Source: Peptococcaceae bacterium (GTDB lineage: Bacteria; Bacillota; Desulfitobacteriia; Desulfitobacteriales; Syntrophobotulaceae). From it: 39,447 nucleotides of DNA. Within the stretch, counting starts at the first letter, position 1. Each line of letters opens with the position of its first letter. The stretch covers positions 1-39,447 of the forward strand of contig WRII01000022.1 of NCBI GenBank assembly GCA_009782825.1, in the 5' to 3' direction. Below are positions 16,340-26,286 of this stretch, one piece after another. The position numbers and the translations under genes were made by a program. The notes beneath the pieces are model-generated. The model did not search any database and had not been told where the DNA came from. It saw only the letters and a list, made by a program, of their open reading frames with translations.

Positions 16340-19300
16340 TTATCTGCTTATAGATAACTTTTGATCGATCCCCTCCAGCAGCTTTTTCAGATCTTCCAGA
16401 AATTGATTATTATGGGCTCTGATATACGCAAAATCCTGTCGCTTTGCGGCTGTCTCCAAAGCCTTCGCAGCCTCAGACACCTCTTTTGCGCCTATGCTGG
16501 CGCTGGCGCTTATTAAGGCGTGGACATAGGTCGTATACAGAGGCAAATTAATCTCCTTCAAGCTAGTCCTGATCTCCTCCATTTTTTCCAGTCCGTCAGC
16601 ATAAAATATAGCAAGAGTTTGTAAATAAGTATCCATTGAGCCGCCGGTCATGGCAATGCCTTCATTAATATTAATCCCCTCAATCTCGCCTTGCCCCAAG
16701 GACACAGCTTCCGTTCTGTTTTTATCCCCGGAGGGTTTCTTCTTTTCCCTGGGAATCCATTTTTCCAGAACCATGTTCAGCTTAACCATATCAATCGGTT
16801 TTGTTAAATAATCATTAAACTCATTCTTGATAAGCATATCCTCTGCCCCGGAAATAGCATTTGCCGTTAACGCAACAATCGGCAAGTCCTTATAGTACGA
16901 GGTATTGCTCTCCAGCGCTCTTATGCGCCGAGCGGCCTCAACACCATCTATATCCGGCATCATATGATCCATGAAAACCAGATCATAAACTGTTGATTCG
17001 GCCGCGTTTATGGCTGCCATACCGCTTGTACACAGATCCACCTGCACTTTATAAGGCTGCAGCAATCCTTCGGCAATCTTCAAATTCGTTTTAATATCAT
17101 CCACAATGAGAATCCTGGCCTCAGGCGCAACAAATCTTGTCCCTTGCTCTTCGTGAGTCCTGTAGTTAAAACTATCCGCCACATTATTTAAAATATTGGC
17201 AACAGACAAGGAATACACCGGCATGGCAAGAGTGCTTAAATTCTTGTCAACACCCGCTTCGCCAAAATCCGTCAGAAGCACAATTTTTGTGTCTGATCCA
17301 AGATCCGACACAATGTCCCTGTTCTGTTCGTACAGCGTCGACGAAATAAAGACAAAAGGATATTTTTTAGCTAATAATTTGACACTGAACTCGGCATCAG
17401 ATGAAACAAACGTGCAGCTCACACCCAGGTTTTCTAAAGTGCGTCTGATGGAAACTATATATATATTCCTCCGTTCGAAAACAAGGACGCTCTTTTCCTC
17501 CGCATTCTTAACAGAAGCCAGTTTTTTGCCGGACGTATACTTTTGCGGCAGAAGAATCGTAAATGTGCTGCCTGTACCATATTCTGAAGACACGCCGATC
17601 TCCCCGTCCATGGCCTGGATCAGACGGCCCGTGATAGCCAATCCCAGCCCTGTTCCTTCAATACCCCTGTTTCTCACCAGATCAACCTGAACAAAATCTC
17701 CGAATAGTTTTCCCATGTCTTCCTCTTTGATTCCTTTACCTGTGTCCATCACGGCTATTTTGAGCTTAACAGTATTCTCCTCTGCCAGTTCCCCCTCAAT
17801 TGTTAAATAGACAACCCCTTTCTGCGTATATTTGACGGCATTGCTTAAAACATTCAGCAAAATCTGACGAATTCTGGTTTCGTCTCCAAAAAGCTCATCC
17901 GGCAAGCCGCAGTCAATATTGACAACAAAACGCACCTGCGAATCCAGAACCCTCATCCTAATAATGCTGATGACATCGTTGATCAGGGAAGAAAACATAT
18001 AGTTCACCGGGACAATTTCCAGTTTTCCCGATTCAATTTTGGAAAAATCCAAAATATCATTGATGATAGACAAAAGGTTTGCGCCGGCATGCTTAATGGT
18101 CAGGACATGTTCGTAGGCCGCTTTCGACATTTCCTCCCGCAAAGCCAGTTCTGTCATCCCAATTATGGCGTTCATCGGCGTACGGATCTCATGACTCATA
18201 TGGGCCAAAAACGCGGATTTTGCCTGGTTGGCTGATTTTGCCTCCGCTTCCTTTTGCGCCAACTGCTCCAATTGAGTAATGTCTTGTATAAGTTCAATAA
18301 AACCTGTGATTTCACCATGTAAGTTCCTGAGGATTTCCACATTGGCCTGATAGGACGCGCCTTTGTATAAAAAGCGCGTCTGCTTCACCCCCCGTTTCGC
18401 GCAGGCTATGGCACACTTATCAGTATTGCAATTGCTGATACCCCAATACCTGCAAGGCAGACCTATGACATCTTCCCGTCTTTTCCCAAGCACATTCTCA
18501 GCCACTTTATTTATGAATATCCATTTCATGTCAGTGTCCTGAACAAAAATCAGAAAGGGTATGGAATCAAGAATAGATCCATACCAATGAGCTGCTTCCT
18601 CGAATTTTTCAGATTCACTGCGAATCTTGCTTAACATAGCCTGACGTTCTTGCAAAATAGCATTCAGCTTCGCACTTAGCGTGTTAAACCACCTCGCCAG
18701 TTCGCCAATTTCATCTTTCTGGCGGTTGAAAATCCGTTCGCTCAGGTCAACCCGATTCTCAGCAATATCCTGAATCTTTGCCTTGATCTTATTCAGCGGG
18801 CGTGTAACTAATCTGCGCAGCTGCAGCAAAAGCGCCAGAGTAGGCGCTGTTGTCATACCCGCAAGCATGAGGGCCAGGATAAGCGCCGCCGTGTTAGCAA
18901 GTGCCGTCATGGCGCCGGTATTCATGGCGAAAACCAATACCCCGACTTGATTCCCCCGGTAATCGGCAAGAGGGAACGTCGCCAGAGTTGTTGATCCATG
19001 GTCTTCAAAGAGAATCCCATTTTTTCCACTGGACAAAATTTCGGCAGAAATCAAGGATTCAACAGGGTTGTCATGTGTTCCGAATACTTGAACAAACTCC
19101 CCTTTTGGCGGGTATTTTTCCGGATCCTGCAGTTCCACAGAAAAATCAAGCAGCTCATTATTCGCATACAAAGAGACGAAAACCTTTCCTTCTTCATTTG
19201 CAGCCTCCAGGATGGGATCGAATTCCTGAAGGGCTTCTCCAGACCCAATTTGCCTGCCGTCGGCTGCGATGACAGGAATCACTCCCCGGATGGCAAATCC

Positions 19301-19834
19301 GCCGCTGCCAGGCTCCAGGCCCTTAGCTATCTCTCCATCCCTGTTTACATCCATAACGGTGGGCCGGTATGATCTGAGGTCGTCGGAAATATCAACCCAT
19401 TCTCCGTTAACCCGAGTGTTTTTATCGCGCCACACTCGAACCAGACTCAACCCGTTGGGCAGGTGAAAATGCAGCTGGAGCTTTCTCCCCGTCACCTCGT
19501 CGCGGCCGTTCATCATGGGAGCAAGCGCTTGGCGCAGCAGGTCACGCGCCTCCTGGGACTGAGGCGAATACGGATCGTCACTATCACCGCTTAACGCAAT
19601 TTCATAGGCCTGCATCACAGCCGGAAGGCGTACAAACATGGAAGTCTCGTCCACGGATCTCTGAGCACTGACTTCAATCTGTGCCATTATGAATTGAAAA
19701 CGGTTTTCTATAACATCCTTGACATAGTGTTCGCGCATATTGGTAAATGAGGAATTGATCACAAGGAAACTAATCAAGCCAAAGCAAACAACAATACATG
19801 TTTGTGGAATAGCTAACTTCCAGACAAGTTTCAT
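16340..19834 (-). CDS. Hybrid sensor histidine kinase with REC and HPt
   Basis: This 1164-residue membrane sensor has, in order: a membrane helix (about 8-28), a large extracytoplasmic double-Cache-like domain (about 30-305, with LQLHFHLPNGLSLVRVW and GSGGFAIRGVIPV, as in dCache_3), a second helix (about 310-335), HAMP, and a PAS domain (about 415-525). Then come HisKA with SHEIRTP (His near 548), HATPase (NVLSNAVKYT, DTGKGI, GTGLGLAI), a receiver-like domain lacking an obvious phospho-Asp (about 765-865), a true receiver (VFMDHMMP, Asp near 956), and HPt (YVHALISASASIGA, His near 1105). It should relay phosphate within one protein. The signal is unknown; the PAS holds the cysteine-rich stretch CNTDKCAIAC. 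The downstream gene is cyanophycinase. Confidence 0.93.
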   Translation of the reverse strand: MKLVWKLAIPQTCIVVCFGLISFLVINSSFTNMREHYVKDVIENRFQFIMAQIEVSAQRSVDETSMFVRLPAVMQAYEIALSGDSDDPYSPQSQEARDLLRQALAPMMNGRDEVTGRKLQLHFHLPNGLSLVRVWRDKNTRVNGEWVDISDDLRSYRPTVMDVNRDGEIAKGLEPGSGGFAIRGVIPVIAADGRQIGSGEALQEFDPILEAANEEGKVFVSLYANNELLDFSVELQDPEKYPPKGEFVQVFGTHDNPVESLISAEILSSGKNGILFEDHGSTTLATFPLADYRGNQVGVLVFAMNTGAMTALANTAALILALMLAGMTTAPTLALLLQLRRLVTRPLNKIKAKIQDIAENRVDLSERIFNRQKDEIGELARWFNTLSAKLNAILQERQAMLSKIRSESEKFEEAAHWYGSILDSIPFLIFVQDTDMKWIFINKVAENVLGKRREDVIGLPCRYWGISNCNTDKCAIACAKRGVKQTRFLYKGASYQANVEILRNLHGEITGFIELIQDITQLEQLAQKEAEAKSANQAKSAFLAHMSHEIRTPMNAIIGMTELALREEMSKAAYEHVLTIKHAGANLLSIINDILDFSKIESGKLEIVPVNYMFSSLINDVISIIRMRVLDSQVRFVVNIDCGLPDELFGDETRIRQILLNVLSNAVKYTQKGVVYLTIEGELAEENTVKLKIAVMDTGKGIKEEDMGKLFGDFVQVDLVRNRGIEGTGLGLAITGRLIQAMDGEIGVSSEYGTGSTFTILLPQKYTSGKKLASVKNAEEKSVLVFERRNIYIVSIRRTLENLGVSCTFVSSDAEFSVKLLAKKYPFVFISSTLYEQNRDIVSDLGSDTKIVLLTDFGEAGVDKNLSTLAMPVYSLSVANILNNVADSFNYRTHEEQGTRFVAPEARILIVDDIKTNLKIAEGLLQPYKVQVDLCTSGMAAINAAESTVYDLVFMDHMMPDIDGVEAARRIRALESNTSYYKDLPIVALTANAISGAEDMLIKNEFNDYLTKPIDMVKLNMVLEKWIPREKKKPSGDKNRTEAVSLGQGEIEGININEGIAMTGGSMDTYLQTLAIFYADGLEKMEEIRTSLKEINLPLYTTYVHALISASASIGAKEVSEAAKALETAAKRQDFAYIRAHNNQFLEDLKKLLEGIDQKLSISR

Positions 19835-19872
19835 CTTTTCCCCAATCTTCTCATTCAGTTAATGGGATAAAG

Positions 19873-19878
19873 ATTATA
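19873..19878 (-). promoter_or_regulatory. TATAAT -10 box before the hybrid kinase
   Basis: A perfect TATAAT on the minus strand lies 39 bp before the kinase ATG, in the 78-bp spacer after pgsA. The -35 at 17 bp (TTATTT) is weak. Confidence 0.3.
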
Positions 19879-19912
19879 ATATCCTATCATCTGTAAAATA
19901 ATCATTATTCAT

Positions 19913-20542
19913 CTACTTCTTTGAGGCGGACACAAAAACCCCCCGGTTCTTCCAAAAATACTCGACCCCCGACACCACCGTTACAAGCATAACCACAAAA
20001 AGCAAAGCATCAACAACAAACGCGTTCCCCGGGCCGAAACCCGCGCCGAATTCTCCATAAAAGTAAGGAGTCCCCACCCCAAGCAGCAACAGTGTAATCA
20101 CCACCATCTGCACCGCCGTCTTCACCTTCCCCCACCAGCTGGCCGCCACCACACGCCCCGCCGCCGCCGCCACAGCCCGCAGCCCCGTCACAGCAAATTC
20201 CCTGGCCAAAATCACCCAAACCATCCACCCGCTGATCTCCCCCAGCTGCACCAGCATAATCAAAGCCGCCGACACCAACAGCTTGTCCGCCAACGGATCC
20301 AGAAACTTACCCAAATCCGTCACCAGTCCCCGGGTTCGCGCCACATAACCATCCAGCCAATCCGTCGCCGCCGCCAGCACAAACAGTCCTGCGGCCACGA
20401 TCCTTAAGGTGCGCAATGCCATACTATACGACAGCACCTCGCTCTCTATATGTGCCTCCACCGAAATCGCCACAGCCAAAACCGCCACCATCACCGGAAT
20501 CAAGGCGATACGCACCAGCGTAATCCCATTCGCTAAATTCAT
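19913..20542 (-). CDS. pgsA: CDP-diacylglycerol-glycerol-3-phosphate 3-phosphatidyltransferase
   Basis: PgsA makes phosphatidylglycerol phosphate from CDP-diacylglycerol and glycerol 3-phosphate in the membrane. The CDP-alcohol phosphatidyltransferase signature D-x2-D-G-x2-A-R-x8-G-x3-D-x3-D is complete, starting DWLDGYVAR and ending KFLDPLADK (about residues 62-85). Four to five membrane helices surround it. The N-terminus MNLANGITLVRI is characteristic. At 209 residues it is slightly longer than average because of the loop after helix 1. The start overlaps the rimO stop by four bases, so the two are translationally coupled, an order common in Clostridia. Confidence 0.96.
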   Translation of the reverse strand: MNLANGITLVRIALIPVMVAVLAVAISVEAHIESEVLSYSMALRTLRIVAAGLFVLAAATDWLDGYVARTRGLVTDLGKFLDPLADKLLVSAALIMLVQLGEISGWMVWVILAREFAVTGLRAVAAAAGRVVAASWWGKVKTAVQMVVITLLLLGVGTPYFYGEFGAGFGPGNAFVVDALLFVVMLVTVVSGVEYFWKNRGVFVSASKK

Positions 20543-21951
20543 AACAGAACTTCCTCTCCCGCTTCTTCCTCCAAAGCATCTCCCCAGAGATCATACCCAC
20601 AAGCTTCCGTCACACGCACCTCCACAAAACACCCGGGAGCATACGCCCCTTGCGTCCGCACATAGACAGATCCATCCACTTCCGGTGCGTCCCCCTCAGA
20701 CCGCCCCACCCAGACTCGAGGTTCCTGATCCAGGGTTCGCGAATCCGGAACCTCCCCTCTCGGACACGGCTCTTCCAGCACCACACGAATCGTCTCCCCC
20801 ACACGCCGGCACCCCCGGGCCGCCGCCAACTCCCCTTGCAGCAGCATAAGCTCCTCCCGGCGCCTCTCCCGCAGAACCGGATCAATCTGATCCGACCGCC
20901 TCCCCGCCGGTGTCTCCTCCTCTTGAGAGTAAGCAAAGACCCCCACATGATCAAACCCCATATCGCGGACAAACCCCTTCAGCTCCTCGAAATCCTCCTC
21001 CGATTCCCCCGGAAACCCCGTAATAAACGTCGTCCGCAGCGTCATGCCCGGTATCCGCCCCCGCAGCTTATGTACAAGCTCCCGCGCCTCCCTCTGAGAG
21101 TAACGGCGGTTCATCGCCGCCAGCACCCTGTCCGCCGCGTGCTGCAGCGGCAAATCCATATAGCAGCAGATCTTCGGCTCACTGCGGATCACCTCAATCA
21201 AGTCATCCGTCACCCGTTCCGGATAACAATACATCAGCCGGAACCAGACAATCCCCTCCACCCGGCAGCACCGGCGCAGCAATTCCGCCAGCTTAGGCGC
21301 CCCATAGAGATCCACGCCATATTGGGTCGTATCCTGGGCCAGAAAAATAACCTCCCTAACCCCTTCCGCCGCCATACACCGCACCTCCTCCACCACCGAA
21401 TCCATCGACCGGCTGCGAAAAGGCCCCCGGGTTTGCGGCAAAACACAATATGTACAACAATTATCACACCCATCCGCAATCTTAACATATCCCAAATACC
21501 CCGCCGACGTCCTCACCCGGGGCATCGTCTCATCATAGAGAAACTCCGGCCGCTCCCGGCGCACCCCCAGCCGCTCCCGCTCCAAAGCCTCCAAAAAATT
21601 CACAAACCCGCTCAGATCCTCACCCCCGAACACCCCATCAATCTCCGGAATCTCCTCCAGAAGCTCATCGCAATAACGTTGAGCCATACAACCCACCACC
21701 ACCACCTTATTCGCCAAACCCGTTTTCTTATAGTGAGTCATAGACAGAATCATCTCAATAGACTCCTCCCGGGCCGCCTCAATAAAAGTACACGTATTAA
21801 TAATAAGAATATGCGCTTTGGCCGGATCCTCGCAAAGCGCATATCTTTCCGCCAAAAACCCCATCAGAACCTCACCATCAACCAAGTTCTTTTCACACCC
21901 CAGGTTGATGAGCGCCACCTTCTCTCTCACTTCCAACATCCCACTTCCCAT
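20539..21951 (-). CDS. rimO: Ribosomal protein S12 methylthiotransferase
   Basis: RimO is a radical-SAM enzyme with two iron-sulfur clusters that adds a methylthio group to an aspartate of ribosomal protein S12. The N-terminal UPF0004 domain has INLGCEKNLVD, NTCTFIEAA and GCMAQRY for the auxiliary cluster. The radical-SAM motif C-x3-C-x2-C is in GCDNCCTYC (about residue 160). QTRGPFRSR and the C-terminal TRAM domain complete the family layout. Length, 470 residues, is slightly above average. The ATG at 21951 begins one base after the rodZ-like stop; a second ATG four codons later is equally possible. It is followed directly by pgsA. Confidence 0.96.
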   Translation of the reverse strand: MGSGMLEVREKVALINLGCEKNLVDGEVLMGFLAERYALCEDPAKAHILIINTCTFIEAAREESIEMILSMTHYKKTGLANKVVVVGCMAQRYCDELLEEIPEIDGVFGGEDLSGFVNFLEALERERLGVRRERPEFLYDETMPRVRTSAGYLGYVKIADGCDNCCTYCVLPQTRGPFRSRSMDSVVEEVRCMAAEGVREVIFLAQDTTQYGVDLYGAPKLAELLRRCCRVEGIVWFRLMYCYPERVTDDLIEVIRSEPKICCYMDLPLQHAADRVLAAMNRRYSQREARELVHKLRGRIPGMTLRTTFITGFPGESEEDFEELKGFVRDMGFDHVGVFAYSQEEETPAGRRSDQIDPVLRERRREELMLLQGELAAARGCRRVGETIRVVLEEPCPRGEVPDSRTLDQEPRVWVGRSEGDAPEVDGSVYVRTQGAYAPGCFVEVRVTEACGYDLWGDALEEEAGEEVLL

Positions 21952-21952
21952 T

Positions 21953-22741
21953 TCACCTCTGATTATCTGCCGTCAACACAAAGTTACTGACAGGCGTCAC
22001 CCCAAACCGTGGCAGCTCCTTGCCATTAAAAACAATCCGAATCCCCGGCGGAAAACCAATCGAAACAAATTCAATTTTATCCTCCGCCGTAATCGTTCTC
22101 GTTGCGCCCTCGTCAACAGTCTCCTCCATCACCACCCTGCCATCCGCTTTAACCTTCATCCAGCAGCGCGCTTCAAAAAAAATCTCGGCTGTCAAAGGCG
22201 CCGTATTCACAGACGTTGACGGTACAGCCTCCTCATCCGACTCCGACCCAGGCTCCAACCCGGGCTCCGACTCCAACCCGGGCCCCAGTCCCAGCTCCGA
22301 TTTCGTGTCCTCTTCCGTCTCCGTCTCCGTCTCTTGACCCGTTCCCTGATCCAAGACAGCCTCAGGCCCTTTGCCAGCCCATTGGCGATATCCATGATAC
22401 CCCAAAAACCCAACAATGCCCAAAACCACGACAAGCACAGCAACCAGCGGCCCCTTCCCCACCGATGTTTTTTTAAGAGTCTTCTCGGTAAGGATCGGAA
22501 TCTCCTTCGGCCTGCGGCTGTCCAAGTACATCTCGACAATCTCATCAGGCTTCAGCCCCACAACCCGGGCGTAACCGCGCAAGAATCCCCGGATATAAGT
22601 ATCTCCCGGCATCTCTTCATACATCTCATTTTCCAAAGCCTGCAGATAGACCCTTCTGATTTTTATGATCTGTTCAATATCTGCCAAAGTCAACCCGCGG
22701 GCTTCTCTCGCCTCACGTAAAAGTCCCCCTTCACCAGCCAT
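21953..22741 (-). CDS. rodZ: RodZ-like HTH membrane protein
   Basis: The protein has an N-terminal Xre-type helix-turn-helix (LLREAREARGLTLADIEQII to about residue 70, with the family feature YIRGFLRGYARVVGL). A linker, one membrane helix (about 103-122, PLVAVLVVVLGIVGFLGYHGY), an extracytoplasmic Glu/Gly/Ser-rich spacer and a C-terminal DUF4115 beta domain (about 185-262) follow. RodZ links the MreB cytoskeleton to the elongation machinery. The spacer is repetitive (SEPGLEPGSES type) and probably variable in length. The ATG at 22741 has AGGTGA eight bases upstream, which is better than the GTG four codons earlier. It lies between ftsK and rimO, as in many Firmicutes. Confidence 0.88.
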   Translation of the reverse strand: MAGEGGLLREAREARGLTLADIEQIIKIRRVYLQALENEMYEEMPGDTYIRGFLRGYARVVGLKPDEIVEMYLDSRRPKEIPILTEKTLKKTSVGKGPLVAVLVVVLGIVGFLGYHGYRQWAGKGPEAVLDQGTGQETETETEEDTKSELGLGPGLESEPGLEPGSESDEEAVPSTSVNTAPLTAEIFFEARCWMKVKADGRVVMEETVDEGATRTITAEDKIEFVSIGFPPGIRIVFNGKELPRFGVTPVSNFVLTADNQR

Positions 22742-22779
22742 AGTTCTAATCACCTACTCTGCTCTACTCAATTGACACA

Positions 22780-25422
22780 TCATCCCTCATGCCATTGCCC
22801 AAATCTCTGTTCAAAAACACCGCGAGTCATCAAGATCTCCCGAGGCTTAGCGCCCTCCGACTTCCCCACAACACCCTTTTCTTCCATGGTATCCATGAGC
22901 CGGGCCGCGCGGGTATACCCAATCTTCAAGCGCCGCTGCAAGTAGGACACAGATGCCGTACCAGAGTCAATCACAATTTGAACCGCTTTATAGAACAATT
23001 CATCCTCTGGTTCTTCGTTCTGCGCCACTTGGAAATTTCCTTCCGGAATTTCCAAATATTCTGGATTCGCCTGATGTTTCCAGAACTCGACAATATTTTT
23101 GACCTCCCCATCATCCAAGAAGCATCCCTGTACACGAATCGGCTTCGCAATGCTCATATTGCTGTACAACATGTCGCCGCGCCCCAACAGTTTTTCAGCC
23201 CCAGCCATATCCAGAATCGTGCGGGAATCAATCTGGGACGAGACAGCAAAAGCGATACGTGACGGAATATTCGCTTTAATAAGGCCCGTGATGACATCCA
23301 CCGACGGTCTCTGAGTCGCGACAATTAAGTGGATGCCCGCGGCCCTGGCCATTTGAGCCAGGCGGCAGATCGCATCTTCCACGTCAGCCGGCGCCACCAT
23401 CATCAGGTCAGCCAGTTCATCGATAACAATAACCACATAAGGCAAAACCCCCGTAGAGAACTCATTAGGTTCAGATTCGTCCCCATCCCGCGCAGCCTCT
23501 TTATTCTTCCCGGGTTCGATATCCGGCTCGATATCGTTCAGGTTACTCGCCTGTGCAGCTTTCTGCTTGGCTTTTTCCTCCTGCTCCGCCGCCAGGAAAT
23601 TATAGCGCACCACGTCGCGAACCCCCGCCCGGGCAAACAGCTCATAGCGGCTGTCCATCTCTGTGACCATCCATTTAAGAGCCCCCGCCGCCTTCTGCGG
23701 CTCCACCACCACCGGCGCAATCAGGTGAGGCGCCCCATTATAGTTGATAAGCTCCACCATTTTGGGATCGATAAGCAGCATTTTCACCTCATCCGGACAA
23801 GCCTTATAGAGAATACTGCAAATCAGGCTGTTAATACACACCGATTTCCCCGATCCTGTGGCCCCTGCAATCAGCAGATGAGGCATTTTCGCCAGATCCG
23901 CCACAATAGTGTGCCCCGAAATATCTTTGCCTAGAGCCACCGTCATTTTGCTTGGCATATTTTTGTATTCCGGGGAATCAATCACCTCACGGAAATGCAC
24001 CGCAGAGATCTCCTGATTGGGAACCTCAATCCCTACCACAGACTTGCCCGGAATAGGCGCCTCAATGCGGACATTCGACGCTGCCAGAGCCAAGGCAATA
24101 TCATCGGATAAGCTGGTAATCCTGCTGACCTTGATCCCCGGAGCAGGCTGCAGTTCAAAGCGCGTGATCGCAGGCCCTTGGGTTACCCGGACAACCTTGA
24201 CCGTCACACCAAAGTTTCCCAATGTCTCTTCCAATAGTTTTACATTATCCGTAATACTTTTATTCAGATGAGCATTTTTATCTTTTAAAGGTTTGTGCAG
24301 AAGATTCAGGCCCGGCAATTTGTAGACCCGCCCCCGCACACTTTGCCGCGACAGGGGCGTACTCTGTACAAGCTGGCGCGTGTCCCGGGATCCCGCCGAT
24401 ACCGGCCCCTTCGCCCTCAAGTCGGTCCCGGTTCGCTGGGACTGATGATCTCCTGCAGCAGCAACCGCTCCCGTTTCCTTCCCGGCGGCCTCAGCCGGAG
24501 CCAGTTCCGCTCCCTTCTCCCCTTGGACAAAAGAAGGCAGCTCGCCGGTATCCTGCTCTTCATCATTAAAGTGAAACACTTCAACCTCATCACTGTCCGC
24601 ATCCGCATCCTTGTCACCTTCCGGCCCATACCCGCCGGCAAAATATTGATACGGCCACGCTTTATCCTCCGGGGACGTCGTCACAGTGACAGCCTCCCCC
24701 TCTCCCTCATCTGTACCCTTGGCGCCGCCCTTGTGCCGTCCCTGGCCCTTGCCCTTCGTCCTCTCTTTTGACCCGGATCCGTCCCGATCCTTGGCCAAAC
24801 TGCCGTCCCCAAACACCTCGCTGCCAAAATCACTAAGCTGGGCCCCAATCTTCCCCGCCCCGCGCCCCATCTTCGATCCCACCCAGCCGATGAGTTGAAC
24901 CAGCGATCGGTTAAAAATCAGCAGCAAACTAATAAGGCCCACCACCACCAAAATCACATAACTCCCATTTCTGCCCACGCCCTTCTCCAGCAAAAAAGCC
25001 AGCGCGCCCCCGACCACGCCGCCCCCCAAGCCTTGAAACGCCGATTCCATTGTTGCCATGCTCCCCAAAGCCAAGTGTACAAAAGCCGCGGTCACAACCC
25101 AACTCAGGGTAATCCCCATAATGCGGATACGCAGAGGCTGAGATGTATTGCTCATAATCAGAAATCCACAGGCGGCAACCCCCAAAAAAATGATGACTGT
25201 AGCATCCCCGGAAATCAGCCGCAGAACATTCATCACACCGGTTCCCACAACGCCCCCGCTCCCTGTGAACATGAGCACAAGCCCCAGACAGGCCAGACCT
25301 ACTAAAAGAATACCAATGATTTCGTTCTTAACCACGTGGCTGACATATTTGCCATCTGTATGACTTTTTTTACGGGACCGGGTCGATTTTCCCGTTCCTC
25401 TGTCGGTTTTTTTTCCGGCCAT
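22780..25422 (-). CDS. ftsK: FtsK/SpoIIIE DNA translocase
   Basis: This 880-residue septal DNA pump has four N-terminal membrane helices (about residues 30-190) and a long charged, repetitive linker (about 195-350) rich in Gly, Lys, Asp and Glu. The motor domain has Walker [13 protein letters not shown] (Lys near 526) and Walker [13 protein letters not shown]. The C-terminal gamma winged helix (about 810-875, [21 protein letters not shown]) is present; in this family it reads orienting sequences on the chromosome. It moves DNA during division and, in spore formers, into the forespore. A strong AAAGGAG lies about ten bases before the ATG, inside the 15-bp gap after the uracil-DNA glycosylase gene. 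Confidence 0.97.
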   Translation of the reverse strand: MAGKKTDRGTGKSTRSRKKSHTDGKYVSHVVKNEIIGILLVGLACLGLVLMFTGSGGVVGTGVMNVLRLISGDATVIIFLGVAACGFLIMSNTSQPLRIRIMGITLSWVVTAAFVHLALGSMATMESAFQGLGGGVVGGALAFLLEKGVGRNGSYVILVVVGLISLLLIFNRSLVQLIGWVGSKMGRGAGKIGAQLSDFGSEVFGDGSLAKDRDGSGSKERTKGKGQGRHKGGAKGTDEGEGEAVTVTTSPEDKAWPYQYFAGGYGPEGDKDADADSDEVEVFHFNDEEQDTGELPSFVQGEKGAELAPAEAAGKETGAVAAAGDHQSQRTGTDLRAKGPVSAGSRDTRQLVQSTPLSRQSVRGRVYKLPGLNLLHKPLKDKNAHLNKSITDNVKLLEETLGNFGVTVKVVRVTQGPAITRFELQPAPGIKVSRITSLSDDIALALAASNVRIEAPIPGKSVVGIEVPNQEISAVHFREVIDSPEYKNMPSKMTVALGKDISGHTIVADLAKMPHLLIAGATGSGKSVCINSLICSILYKACPDEVKMLLIDPKMVELINYNGAPHLIAPVVVEPQKAAGALKWMVTEMDSRYELFARAGVRDVVRYNFLAAEQEEKAKQKAAQASNLNDIEPDIEPGKNKEAARDGDESEPNEFSTGVLPYVVIVIDELADLMMVAPADVEDAICRLAQMARAAGIHLIVATQRPSVDVITGLIKANIPSRIAFAVSSQIDSRTILDMAGAEKLLGRGDMLYSNMSIAKPIRVQGCFLDDGEVKNIVEFWKHQANPEYLEIPEGNFQVAQNEEPEDELFYKAVQIVIDSGTASVSYLQRRLKIGYTRAARLMDTMEEKGVVGKSEGAKPREILMTRGVFEQRFGQWHEG

Positions 25423-25437
25423 ATAAGCAGATCTCCT

Positions 25438-26034
25438 TTAGCCTCTTTTTTCCTGTGGCTCCTCCGCTCCGCCGGCAGCATCCTCACAGACCTGTTTCAC
25501 CAAACGAAAATCCGCAATACAGGTCTCGCGCCAAGCCGGATTGCGCAGCACCGCCGCCGGATGATACACAGGCATCATCATGATATCTCCCCGCTGAAAC
25601 CACTTGCCCCGGCACTGGTTCATCCGGATATCCTTGTCCAAAATACCGTGAGTTGCCGCCAATCCCATCAGCACCATATACCGCGGCTTAAGGATACTGA
25701 ACTGTTTGCGCAGCCAAGGCAGGCAAGTCTCCATTTCAGCCTGAACCGGCGTTCTGTTCCCCGGCGGACGGCATTTGACAATATTTGTGACGTACACATC
25801 CTGCCTCAGGAACCCAGCCTCTTTCAGCATTTTATTGAGCAGCTCCCCCGCTCGTCCCACAAAAGGTTTCCCCAGTTCGTCCTCTGTTTGTCCCGGACCC
25901 TCCCCCACAAACATAACAGGCGACTCTATATTGCCCTCGCCAAAAACCACTCCCTTACAGCCGCTCCGGAGAGCACACTCGCAGCAAGCCAGATTCATGG
26001 TTTTCAGGGCACTTAATTTCTCGGATTTCGTCAT
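25438..26034 (-). CDS. Uracil-DNA glycosylase, family 4
   Basis: This 198-residue enzyme removes uracil from DNA. It has the family 4 iron-sulfur pattern: cysteines in ACCECALRSGC at the N-terminus, and further Cys in the later half (KCRPPGN, ETCLPWL). The active-site motif GEGPGQTEDELGKPFVGRAG and the C-terminal MMPVYHPAAVLRNP motif with its His are intact. The ATG at 26034 has AGGAA at normal spacing; an upstream in-frame start at 26076 would run through the repeat element and is unlikely. The gene directly precedes ftsK and is probably co-transcribed with it. Confidence 0.94.
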   Translation of the reverse strand: MTKSEKLSALKTMNLACCECALRSGCKGVVFGEGNIESPVMFVGEGPGQTEDELGKPFVGRAGELLNKMLKEAGFLRQDVYVTNIVKCRPPGNRTPVQAEMETCLPWLRKQFSILKPRYMVLMGLAATHGILDKDIRMNQCRGKWFQRGDIMMMPVYHPAAVLRNPAWRETCIADFRLVKQVCEDAAGGAEEPQEKRG

Positions 26035-26056
26035 ATCTCTTTCCTCTCTTTCCTCT

Positions 26057-26103
26057 AACGTGGGCTTTGCCCGCAAGTGGTCAGTGATCAGTGGTTAGTG
26101 GTC
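26057..26103. repeat. Second hairpin-heptamer element
   Basis: A palindrome (gtgggctttgcccgc, one mismatch from the copy at 4884) is followed by four diverged heptamers agtggtc/agtgatc/agtggtt/agtggtc. The shared run from the hairpin through the first heptamer is nearly identical to 4884-4906, so this is the same mobile or amplified intergenic element. It sits just upstream of the uracil-DNA glycosylase gene. Confidence 0.85.
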
Positions 26104-26226
26104 AGCATTGGATTTTCTTGTTTTTTGCTGACGCTTCGCGTCTGTAAGTTACTATCATACTGCAAAATCACAAATTTCACAACCGCATCTCTGTCGATTT
26201 TATGTAAATTTGTAAATCTCTTCAAA

Positions 26227-26286
26227 TTTGTCACTCCTGTAAATCTGCAAATCTTTGTCACTCCATTAATCCATCACTCCATCACT
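26227..26286. repeat. AT-rich spacer with short direct repeats
   Basis: Two copies of tttgtcactcc (26227-26237 and 26254-26264) and two tandem copies of ccatcact (26271-26286) occupy the spacer after tsaC. The last copy overlaps the tsaC stop. From 26104 to 26226 the spacer is otherwise AT-rich with repeated aaatttgtaaatct-like strings and no gene. Confidence 0.7.

Noticed and set aside
20650..21990. Plus-strand frame of about 446 codons opposite rimO
   Set aside because: The minus strand encodes an unmistakable RimO. The opposite frame gives a His/Pro/Arg-rich product with no motif.
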